Source of the DNA: Thermomonas fusca DSM 15424
GTDB taxonomy: Bacteria > Pseudomonadota > Gammaproteobacteria > Xanthomonadales > Xanthomonadaceae
NCBI RefSeq assembly: GCF_000423885.1
Contig: NZ_AUIV01000025.1
Coordinates: 1 to 63,309, forward strand
Reading direction: 5' to 3'
Length of the DNA stretch: 63,309 nt
How positions within the stretch are numbered: the stretch's first letter is position 1; every line of letters starts with the position of its first letter. The translations under genes and the position numbers were made by a program. Below, piece by piece: positions 1 to 7,152 of this stretch. Under the pieces are notes generated by a model. That model did not search any database, was not told the origin of the DNA, and saw only the letters and a list, made by a program, of their open reading frames with translations.

Positions 1-138
1 GAATGGCATTACGCACTGATAGGCGAAGGTCTGTTCGATGATTGGCGCGACAAGGGCGCCCGGATGGCAGATTTGCTGTCTTTCTGCCGTATTCGGCCAG
101 CGGCCAGCCACGTCGATCAAGGCGTGCTGGAGCTTTGA
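1..138 (+). CDS. 3' end of an unidentified protein (partial)
   Basis: An open frame runs from the first base to a TGA at 136-138 and gives the last 45 residues of a protein that begins outside the window, ending in DQGVLEL. I do not recognise the family. The fragment is less GC-biased than its neighbours and contains several aromatic residues near the start. It ends about 20 bp before the rho terminator, with which it converges. It could also be a chance open frame, because no upstream sequence is available to test it. Confidence 0.35.
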   Translation, partial: EWHYALIGEGLFDDWRDKGARMADLLSFCRIRPAASHVDQGVLEL

Positions 139-156
139 TCGCTGCCCCGGCGGCAC

Positions 157-193
157 CATAAAACGAAAACGCCCCGCATCGCTGCGGGGCGTT
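157..193 (-). terminator. Rho-independent terminator of rho
   Basis: A perfect 9-bp stem (ACGCCCCGC with GCGGGGCGT, 169-192) encloses a 6-base loop. On the minus strand it is followed by a T-rich run (GTTTTCGTTTTATGG). It lies 26 bp after the rho stop codon. The stem also faces the convergent gene at 1-138, which lacks a T-run on its own side. Confidence 0.85.
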
Positions 194-218
194 CCGTATG
201 CATCGACGGCGCGGCGGC

Positions 219-1964
219 CTACTTCCGCATCGAACCGAAGAACTCGTCGTTGGACTTGGTGTTCTTCATCTTGTCGAGCAGGAACTCCATCGCCGCGATC
301 TCGTCCATCGGGTGCAGCAGCTTGCGCAGGATCCAGATCTTCTGCAGCAGGTCGGGTTCGATCAGGTAGTCCTCGCGGCGGGTGCCGGACTGGTTGACGT
401 TGATCGCCGGGTAGACGCGCTTCTCGGTGATGCGGCGGTCCAGGTGCACTTCGGAGTTGCCGGTGCCCTTGAACTCTTCGTAGATCACCTTGTCCATCGC
501 GCTGCCGGTGTCGACCAGGGCGGTGGCGATGATGGTCAGGCTGCCGCCTTCCTCCACGTTGCGGGCCGCGCCGAAGAAGCGCTTCGGGCGGTGCATGGCG
601 TTGGAGTCCACGCCGCCGGTCAGCACCTTGCCGCTGCTGGGCATGACGTTGTTGTAGGCGCGGGCCAGGCGGGTGATCGAGTCGAGCAGGATCACCACGT
701 CCTTCTTGTGCTCGACCAGGCGCTTGGCGCGCTCGATCACCATTTCCGCCACCTGCACGTGGCGCGCGGCCGGCTCGTCGAAGGTGGAGGAGATGACTTC
801 GCCGCGCACTGTGCGCTGCATCTCGGTCACTTCCTCCGGGCGCTCGTCGATCAGCAGCACGATCAGGTGCACGTCCGGGTGGTTGTAGGTGATGGCGCTG
901 GCGATCTGCTGCATCATCATCGTCTTGCCGGCCTTCGGCGGGCTGACGATCAGGGCGCGCTGGCCCTTGCCCTGCGGGGCCATGAGATCGAGGATGCGGC
1001 CGGTGATGTCCTCGCTCGAGCCGTCGCCGCGCTCCAGCTTGAAGCGCTTGCGCGGGAACAGCGGGGTGAGGTTCTCGAACAGGGTCTTGTTCTTGGACGC
1101 CTCGATCGGCTCGCCGTTGATGGTGTCGACGATGTTCAGCGCGAAGTAGCGCTCGCCGTCCTTGGGCCAGCGGATGCGGCCGGAGACGTGGTCGCCGGTG
1201 CGCAGGTTGAAGCGGCGGATCTGCGACGGGCTGATGTAGGTGTCGTCGGGGCCGGCCAGGTACGAAGCCTCGGCCGCGCGCAGGAAGCCGAAGCCGTCGG
1301 GCAGGATTTCCAGCACGCCGTCGGCCTGCACGCCCTCGCCGTGGCGGGTCAGCACCTTCAGGATCGCGAAGATGATGTCCTGCTTGCGCGCGCGGGCCAC
1401 GCCCTCGCTGATCTGCAGCTGGTCGGCGATTTCCAGCAGCTTGTGCGCGGGCGAGCGCTTGAGGTCGCCCAGCGAATAGATGGGGAAGCCTTCCGGCACC
1501 TGCGGATGCGGGCGCGGGACGAAGTTCTCGCCGTTGCCGCCCTCGTCGGACATGCCGCCGTCACGCGGGCGGTCGCGCTGGCGGTCGCGGCGATTCTTGA
1601 AGCGCTCGCGGCGGCTGTTGCGCTGGCCGCCCTCATGCGACTGGCCGCCGTCCTGGTCGCCTTGCCCGCCTTGCCCGCCGCTATCGCCCTGCTGCCGGTT
1701 GCCTTCGCGCGGCTTGTCGCCGCGTGCCGGCTGTGGTGCGGAATCGGTGGCGGCGTGCGGCGTGGGGGCCGGCGGCGACGCGGGCTGCGCGGGCGCCATC
1801 GGTGCGCTCGCGGCCGGTGCTGCTACGGGTGCCGGCGCGGGTGGTGCCGCTACGGGCGACAGCGCGATCTCGGATTGCTCGGGGCTGCGCGGCTTGGCCA
1901 CGCGGGGTTTGCGCACGCGCTTTTCGGCGACTTCGCCGCTGGCGTCGTTGGGGGTATCGGACAA
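219..1964 (-). CDS. rho: Transcription termination factor Rho with a long disordered N-terminal extension
   Basis: Rho is the hexameric RNA-dependent ATPase and helicase that ends transcription at C-rich unstructured RNA. The protein is 581 residues, about 160 longer than the E. coli form. The extra length is a low-complexity Ala/Pro then Gly/Gln/Arg-rich stretch over residues 1-155. After it come the N-terminal helical domain (from about 163), the cold-shock-like primary RNA-binding domain with GFGFLR (about 224-229), and the ATPase core with Walker A SPPKAGKT (about 341-348) and the DSITRLARAYN segment. Known Rho proteins of this bacterial group also carry extensions; a role in phase separation or RNA affinity here is inference. 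It is monocistronic with its own terminator. Confidence 0.97.
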   Translation of the reverse strand: MSDTPNDASGEVAEKRVRKPRVAKPRSPEQSEIALSPVAAPPAPAPVAAPAASAPMAPAQPASPPAPTPHAATDSAPQPARGDKPREGNRQQGDSGGQGGQGDQDGGQSHEGGQRNSRRERFKNRRDRQRDRPRDGGMSDEGGNGENFVPRPHPQVPEGFPIYSLGDLKRSPAHKLLEIADQLQISEGVARARKQDIIFAILKVLTRHGEGVQADGVLEILPDGFGFLRAAEASYLAGPDDTYISPSQIRRFNLRTGDHVSGRIRWPKDGERYFALNIVDTINGEPIEASKNKTLFENLTPLFPRKRFKLERGDGSSEDITGRILDLMAPQGKGQRALIVSPPKAGKTMMMQQIASAITYNHPDVHLIVLLIDERPEEVTEMQRTVRGEVISSTFDEPAARHVQVAEMVIERAKRLVEHKKDVVILLDSITRLARAYNNVMPSSGKVLTGGVDSNAMHRPKRFFGAARNVEEGGSLTIIATALVDTGSAMDKVIYEEFKGTGNSEVHLDRRITEKRVYPAINVNQSGTRREDYLIEPDLLQKIWILRKLLHPMDEIAAMEFLLDKMKNTKSNDEFFGSMRK

Positions 1965-2094
1965 GGGAAACCTCGCTTGCGTTGCGAGCGCCCGCAGGGG
2001 CGGGCGGATCGTCGGGAATGATTCGGACCGGGAGTGGATCAGAAGGGGTGCGGCGCGCCGTAGAGGGGACGGAGCAGCGCCGGATGGTGTGAAA

Positions 2095-2123
2095 CGCTAG
2101 CACTGCCGCGGCCTGCCATGCAA
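2095..2123 (-). promoter_or_regulatory. Possible sigma-70 promoter of rho
   Basis: On the minus strand TTGCAT (2118-2123) and CTAGCG (2095-2100) are separated by 17 bp, leaving a leader of about 125 nt before the rho start. The -35 matches the consensus well and the -10 is weak. A long rho leader fits the known autogenous control of rho by attenuation, but I see no clear attenuator structure. Confidence 0.3.
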
Positions 2124-2238
2124 GCGGCGGGCGCTGGCCGGTTCAGTTACGGCGGCGGCCCGCGATGGGAATCACGTTGTTGCCGGCGTGTTCGACGCGG
2201 GTCAGGAAGCCTGCGCGCGGGGCGGTGCTCGCCGGATG

Positions 2239-2264
2239 GCGCCGGTCATGGGGGTGACCGGCGC
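2239..2264 (-). terminator. Strong hairpin after trxA, possible terminator
   Basis: A perfect 10-bp inverted repeat (GCGCCGGTCA with TGACCGGCGC) with a 6-base G-rich loop lies 16 bp past the trxA stop. No T-run follows on the minus strand, so it is either a weak terminator or an RNA-stabilising 3' hairpin. The rest of the 316-bp gap between trxA and rho (1965-2280) shows only the possible rho promoter and no convincing gene. Confidence 0.35.
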
Positions 2265-2280
2265 GTTTGCGGAGCGGGGC

Positions 2281-2607
2281 TCAGATCGCCTTGTCGATCA
2301 TCTGCGCCAGCTGGGCCTTGCCCACCGCGCCGATCTGGGTGGCCTGCACCTGGCCGCCCTTGAACAGCAGCAGCATCGGGATGCTGCGGACGTGGTACTT
2401 CAGCGCGGTCTGCTGGTTCTGGTCGACGTCGACCTTGACGATCTTCGCCTTGCCGGCGTAATCGGCGGCCAGCTGGTCCAGCGCCGGGGCGATCATCTTG
2501 CACGGGCCGCACCAGGGCGCCCAGAAGTCCACCAGCACCGGCTGGTCGGAGGCCAGGACGTGGCTGTCGAAATCGGCATCGGTGGCGTGCAGGACGGTAT
2601 CGCTCAT
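2281..2607 (-). CDS. trxA: Thioredoxin
   Basis: This is a single-domain 108-residue thioredoxin, the usual length, and acts as a cytoplasmic dithiol reductant for ribonucleotide reductase, methionine sulfoxide reductase and others. The active site WCGPC places the redox cysteines at residues 33 and 36. The buried Asp (VDFWAPW) and the cis-proline segment (RSIPML) are present. I chose the ATG at 2605-2607 because it gives the standard N-terminus; a longer in-frame reading to 2745 adds only non-conserved sequence. It diverges from rhlB, as rhlB and trxA do in many gammaproteobacteria. Confidence 0.95.
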   Translation of the reverse strand: MSDTVLHATDADFDSHVLASDQPVLVDFWAPWCGPCKMIAPALDQLAADYAGKAKIVKVDVDQNQQTALKYHVRSIPMLLLFKGGQVQATQIGAVGKAQLAQMIDKAI

Positions 2608-2815
2608 GTCGGCTCCAGAGGGTTGCGGGGCGCGGCAGGCCGCGCCGGTGTTAGACTTGGGAGGTTGCGCCGGTTTTTTCAAGGCGCCGTGCCGGGAACG
2701 ACCAGCCCCGGAATTGTCCCGGCAGTCTGCGTGGCTGCCCTCCATTCATGCAAGTGGCGAAGTGCAACGCGGCGTTCTGGAACCGCGTGCCTGCCACCTT
2801 CCGAGGCAGACACCC

Positions 2816-4546
2816 GTGTCCGACAAGCCGCTTACCGACATCACCTTTTCCACCTTCGACCTGCACCCGGACCTGCTTGCAGGGCTGGAAGGCGCCGGCT
2901 TCACCCGCTGCACCCCCATCCAGGCGATGACCCTGCCGGTGGCGCTGCCCGGTGGCGACGTTGCCGGCCAGGCGCAGACCGGCACCGGCAAGACCCTGGC
3001 CTTCCTGGTCGCGGTGATCAACCGCCTGCTCACGCGCCCTGCGCTGGCCGACCGCAAGCCGGAAGACCCGCGCGCGCTGATCCTGGCGCCCACCCGCGAG
3101 CTGGCGATCCAGATCCACAAGGACGCGGTGAAGTTCGGCTCCGACCTCGGCCTGAAGTTCGCGCTGGTGTACGGCGGCGTGGACTACGACAAGCAGCGCG
3201 AGCTGCTGCAGGCCGGCGCCGACGTGATCATCGCCACTCCCGGCCGGCTGATCGACTACGTCAAGCAGCACAAGGTGGTGAGCCTGCATGCGTGCGAGGT
3301 CTGCGTGCTGGACGAAGCCGACCGCATGTTCGACCTCGGCTTCATCAAGGACATCCGGTTCCTGCTGCGGCGCATGCCCGAGCGCGGCACCCGCCAGACC
3401 CTGCTGTTCTCCGCCACCCTCAGCCACCGCGTGCTGGAGCTGGCCTACGAGCACATGAACGAGCCGCAGAAGCTGGTGGTGGAAACCGAGCACATCACCG
3501 CGGCGAAGGTGCGGCAGAAGCTGTATTACCCGGCCGACGAAGAGAAGATCCCGCTGCTGATCGGCCTGCTGTCGCGCAGCGAAGGCGCGCGCACCATGGT
3601 GTTCGTCAACACCAAGGCGTTCGTGGAACGGGTCGCGCGTGCGCTGGAAAAGGCGGGTTACAGGGTCGGCGTGCTCAGCGGCGACGTGCCGCAGAAGAAG
3701 CGCGAATCGCTGCTCAAGAAATTCCAGGCCGGCCAGCTGGAACTGCTGGTGGCCACCGACGTGGCCGCGCGCGGCCTGCATATCGATGGGGTGTCGCACG
3801 TCTACAACTACGACCTGCCGTTCGATGCCGAGGACTACGTCCACCGCATCGGGCGCACCGCGCGCCTCGGCGCCGAGGGCGATGCGATCAGCTTCGCCTG
3901 CGAGCGCTATGGCATGTCGTTGCCCGACATCGAGGCCTACATCGAGCAGAAGATCCCGGGCGAACACGTCACCCCGGAAATGCTGGTCCCGCTGCCGCGC
4001 AAGCCGCGCGAGGGCGTCGAGCTGAATGCCGAGGAAGGCGAGAGCGTCGGCGAGATCTTCAAGGAAGTGCGCGAGGCGCGCGCCGCCGAGGATGCCAAGC
4101 GCGGCGGTGGCCGCGGCGGCCGCAGCGCCGGTGGGCGTTCGGGCGAGCGCAGCGGAAGTGGCGAGCGTCGCAGCGGAGAGAGCCGTGGCCCGCGCCCGCC
4201 GCGCAAGCCGCGCGCGGAAGGTGATGCCGCCGTTGCCGCTGCGCCGCAGCCCGCGGTTGCGCAGGCACAGCCGCAATCGCAGCCAGCGGTCGAAGGCGAA
4301 GCACCGGCACGCAAGCGCCGCCGCCGCCGCAGCGGGCGTCCGCTGGAGGGCGCCGAGGGCGCAGTGCCGGCACAGGCGGCCGCGCCGCAGCAGCCGGCCA
4401 AGCCGGCGGCACCGAAATACGTGCCGGCCAGCAAGTCCGCGGCTGGCGCTGCTGCTGCGCAAGCCGCCGACAAGTCCTCGCTGCTCAGTCGCATCGGTCG
4501 TGGGTTGAAGTCGCTGGTAACGCGTACGCCCAACCGGCAGCACTGA
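2816..4546 (+). CDS. rhlB: ATP-dependent RNA helicase RhlB (DEAD-box)
   Basis: RhlB unwinds RNA for the degradosome, where it binds RNase E. The core shows AQTGTGKT (Walker A, about residues 53-60), PTRELA, DEAD (166-169), SAT and HRIGRTAR. After about residue 400 comes a long tail rich in Arg, Gly, Ala and Pro, typical of the Xanthomonas-group protein and about 150 residues longer than E. coli RhlB. The start is GTG at 2816, giving SDKPLTD as the N-terminus known from relatives; the frame stays open further upstream, but that sequence overlaps the trxA leader and is not conserved. Total 576 residues. Confidence 0.93.
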   Translation: MSDKPLTDITFSTFDLHPDLLAGLEGAGFTRCTPIQAMTLPVALPGGDVAGQAQTGTGKTLAFLVAVINRLLTRPALADRKPEDPRALILAPTRELAIQIHKDAVKFGSDLGLKFALVYGGVDYDKQRELLQAGADVIIATPGRLIDYVKQHKVVSLHACEVCVLDEADRMFDLGFIKDIRFLLRRMPERGTRQTLLFSATLSHRVLELAYEHMNEPQKLVVETEHITAAKVRQKLYYPADEEKIPLLIGLLSRSEGARTMVFVNTKAFVERVARALEKAGYRVGVLSGDVPQKKRESLLKKFQAGQLELLVATDVAARGLHIDGVSHVYNYDLPFDAEDYVHRIGRTARLGAEGDAISFACERYGMSLPDIEAYIEQKIPGEHVTPEMLVPLPRKPREGVELNAEEGESVGEIFKEVREARAAEDAKRGGGRGGRSAGGRSGERSGSGERRSGESRGPRPPRKPRAEGDAAVAAAPQPAVAQAQPQSQPAVEGEAPARKRRRRRSGRPLEGAEGAVPAQAAAPQQPAKPAAPKYVPASKSAAGAAAAQAADKSSLLSRIGRGLKSLVTRTPNRQH

Positions 4547-4621
4547 GCAGGCGCGCCCGCGCTGGCCGCTGGCGCCGGCTCGGGCGATACTGCCTGTCCG
4601 TTCGTATCGTCCATCCCACGC

Positions 4622-5311
4622 ATGCCGGTCCTGCGGTTCGACAACGTCAGCAAGCTCTACCCCGGCGGCCAGCCCGCGCTGTCCGAGGTGAGCTTCGCCG
4701 TGGACGCGGGCGAAATGCTGTTCGTCACCGGCCATTCCGGTGCCGGCAAGAGCACGCTGCTGAAGCTGATCCAGCTGGCCGAGCGGCCCAGCCGCGGCGC
4801 GGTGCTGTTCGACGAACGCAACCTGGCCAAGGTCCGCGGCGGGCGCATCGCCGCGCATCGCCGCAACGTCGGCGTGGTCTACCAGAACCACCAGCTGCTG
4901 ATGGACCGCAGCGTCGCCGACAACGTCGCGCTGCCGCTGGTGCTGCGCGGCATGAAGCGCGCCGAGATCGGCAAGCGGGTGCGTTCCATCCTCGGCCGGG
5001 TGGGGCTGGAGGCGCGCGCCAACGCGCTGCCGACGCAGCTGTCGGCGGGCGAGCAGCAGCGCGTCGGCATCGCCCGCGCGGTGGTGGCCGAACCGCCGCT
5101 GCTGGTTGCCGACGAGCCGACCGGCAACCTCGATCCCACCCTGTCGGCCGAAATCATGGCGCTGTTCGCCTCGCTGCCAGAACGCGGCACCAGCGTGCTG
5201 ATCGCCAGCCACGACCTGGCGCTGGTCAAGCGCATGCGCAGGCGCGTGCTGGTGCTGGAGCAGGGCCGGCTGACCGACGACATCGCCCCGGAGGACCTGG
5301 CCGATGGCTAA
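4622..5311 (+). CDS. ftsE: Cell division ATP-binding protein FtsE
   Basis: FtsE is the ATPase of the FtsEX complex, which couples cytoplasmic ATP hydrolysis at the septal ring to activation of periplasmic peptidoglycan hydrolases. It has 229 residues with Walker A GHSGAGKST (37-45), the ABC signature LSAGEQQRV and Walker B LLVADEPTG. The QNHQLLMDRSVADNV segment is characteristic of FtsE. Its last 8 bases overlap the ftsX start, which implies translational coupling. Its usual neighbour ftsY is not in the window. Confidence 0.95.
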   Translation: MPVLRFDNVSKLYPGGQPALSEVSFAVDAGEMLFVTGHSGAGKSTLLKLIQLAERPSRGAVLFDERNLAKVRGGRIAAHRRNVGVVYQNHQLLMDRSVADNVALPLVLRGMKRAEIGKRVRSILGRVGLEARANALPTQLSAGEQQRVGIARAVVAEPPLLVADEPTGNLDPTLSAEIMALFASLPERGTSVLIASHDLALVKRMRRRVLVLEQGRLTDDIAPEDLADG

Positions 5312-6266
5312 GCCCGGCAACCAGCGCGTCGAGCAGCTGCATTCCAGCCGCGCCGGCGCATGGCTGGAACACCACGGTTACAGCGTGGTCGCAAGCCTCG
5401 GCCGGCTGCTGCGCAAGCCGTGGGCCAGCCTGCTCACGATCGGGGTGATGGCGCTGGCGCTGGCGCTGCCGCTGGGCCTGTGGGTGGTGCTGGCCAATGT
5501 GCAGCGGCTGGGCGGGCAGGTACAGGCCGCGCGCGAGGTGACGGTGTTCCTGCAGCCGGGCATCGACGCGGCGAAGGCGGATGCGCTGGCCGCGGTGCTG
5601 CGTGCGCGCAGCGATGTCGCTTCGGTCGAGCGGGTGGCGCCGGAGCAAGCTTTGGCACAGCTGCGCCAGCGCGACGATCTGGCCGCGGCCATCGATGCGC
5701 TGGGCGAAGACGCCGCGCGCGCGGCGCTGCCGCAGGCGCTGCGGGTGGTTCCGCGCGCAGACGAGCACGCGCTGGTGCAGGCGGCGCAGGCGCTGCCCGA
5801 AACCGACCGCGTGCAGCACGACGCGCGCTGGCGCGAACGCCTGCAGGCGTGGCTGGGTTTCGGCGCGCGGGTGGTGCAGGTGCTGGCTGCGCTGCTGGGA
5901 CTGGGCGCGCTGCTGGTGGTCGGCAACACCGTGCGTCTGGACATCCAGTCGCGGCGCGAGGAAATCGGCGTGCTGCAGCTGCTCGGCGCCAGCGACGGTT
6001 TCGTGCGTCGCCCGTTCCTCTACCTCGGCATCTGGTACGGGCTGTCCGCCGGCGCGCTGGCGCTGGGCATCCTGACCCTGGCATGGATGGCGCTGCAGGC
6101 GCCGCTGGCAGCGCTGGCCACCCGCTATGGCAGCAGCTTCGCGCTGCAGGGCCTGGATCCGCTGGCCGCCGCCTGCGTGCTGGCCGGCGCAGGCCTGCTG
6201 GGCTGGCTCGGGGCGGGTGCTGTCACCGGGCACTATCTGCGGCAGGCCCGCCCACGGGAGTATTGA
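5304..6266 (+). CDS. ftsX: Cell division protein FtsX
   Basis: FtsX is the integral membrane partner of FtsE. The 320-residue protein has a cytoplasmic N-terminus, a first membrane segment near residues 40-60 (LLTIGVMALALALPLGLWVV), a periplasmic domain of about 110 residues that would contact the EnvC-type hydrolase activator, and three C-terminal membrane segments with the EEIGVLQLLGAS motif typical of FtsX permeases. It overlaps ftsE by 8 bases. The following receiver gene starts one base after its stop codon, so the three genes form one operon. Confidence 0.94.
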   Translation: MAKPGNQRVEQLHSSRAGAWLEHHGYSVVASLGRLLRKPWASLLTIGVMALALALPLGLWVVLANVQRLGGQVQAAREVTVFLQPGIDAAKADALAAVLRARSDVASVERVAPEQALAQLRQRDDLAAAIDALGEDAARAALPQALRVVPRADEHALVQAAQALPETDRVQHDARWRERLQAWLGFGARVVQVLAALLGLGALLVVGNTVRLDIQSRREEIGVLQLLGASDGFVRRPFLYLGIWYGLSAGALALGILTLAWMALQAPLAALATRYGSSFALQGLDPLAAACVLAGAGLLGWLGAGAVTGHYLRQARPREY

Positions 6267-6267
6267 G

Positions 6268-7098
6268 ATGGCCGAGAAACAGGATCTGCGCCACGTGGTC
6301 AGCGACGCGCCGCGGGTGATGGTGGTCGATGGCAGCAAGCTGGTGCGCAAGCTGGTGGGCGACACTCTGGCGAAAGAGCTGCCGGGCGCGCAGGTGCTCG
6401 GCTGTTCCAGCATCGCCGAGGCGCGCAAGGCGCTGGCAGAGGGCGCGGTCGATCTTGTCACCACCGCGCTGGTGCTGCCCGACGGCGATGGCCTGGCGTT
6501 GGCGCGCAGCGTGCGCGAGGCGTCCGGGCAGAGCTACGTGCCGGTGATCGTGATTTCCGGCAACGCCCAGGAGGCGCTGGAGACGCGCGCCTTCACCGAG
6601 GACATCACCGACTACTTCGACAAGTCGCTGGGGCAGACCGCGCTGGCCGCGTTCATCCGCGGCTACGTGCAGCCGGCGCCGATCGAGGGCGCGCGGGTGC
6701 TGTACGTGGAGGACAGCCGGGTGGTGGCGGTGGCGACCAAGCGCATGCTGGAGCGCCACGGCATGCAGGTGCTGCACGTGATCAGCGCCGAGGACGCGCT
6801 GGAGCACCTGCACAAGTTCTTCGGCCGCAAGGACGGCGACGTCGGCGCCGACGTGGTGCTCAGTGACGTGTACCTGAAAGGCGCGCTCAGCGGCCGCGAA
6901 CTGCTCAACCAGATCCGCGACGTGTTCCACTACGGCAAGCGCCGACTGCCGATGGTGATGATGACCGGCGACGACAACCGCGACAACCAGGCCGCGCTGC
7001 TGCGCGACGGCGCCAACGACCTGGTGCTCAAGCCGATCGAAGAGCGCCTGCTGGTGACCAAGGTGCTGTTCCAGCTGCGGCTGTCGAAGCTGGGTTGA
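6268..7098 (+). CDS. Tandem-receiver response regulator, first receiver degenerate
   Basis: The 276-residue protein consists of two CheY-like receivers (about 15-130 and 142-274) and no output domain. In the second, the acidic pair E148/D149, phospho-acceptor D200, T233 and K255 are all present. In the first, the acceptor position is Ala67 (DLVTTALVLPDGDG) and the acidic pocket is reduced to one Asp, so it should not be phosphorylated, although Lys119 remains. The gene starts one base after ftsX, so it is probably translated with FtsEX. No kinase is nearby. A role as a stand-alone signalling or adaptor protein is inference. Confidence 0.9.
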   Translation: MAEKQDLRHVVSDAPRVMVVDGSKLVRKLVGDTLAKELPGAQVLGCSSIAEARKALAEGAVDLVTTALVLPDGDGLALARSVREASGQSYVPVIVISGNAQEALETRAFTEDITDYFDKSLGQTALAAFIRGYVQPAPIEGARVLYVEDSRVVAVATKRMLERHGMQVLHVISAEDALEHLHKFFGRKDGDVGADVVLSDVYLKGALSGRELLNQIRDVFHYGKRRLPMVMMTGDDNRDNQAALLRDGANDLVLKPIEERLLVTKVLFQLRLSKLG

Positions 7099-7108
7099 AG
7101 ACCGGAAA

Positions 7109-7123
7109 GGCGGCGTTGCCGCC
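7109..7123. terminator. Short hairpin between convergent genes
   Basis: GGCGGC and GCCGCC are separated by GTT just after the receiver gene stop and before the end of the DUF5916 gene on the other strand. The stem is short and the following CCTCTCCGTT is a poor T-run, so terminator function is uncertain. Confidence 0.25.
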
Positions 7124-7152
7124 CCTCTCCGTTGCCGTCCGCGCCGCGCCGC

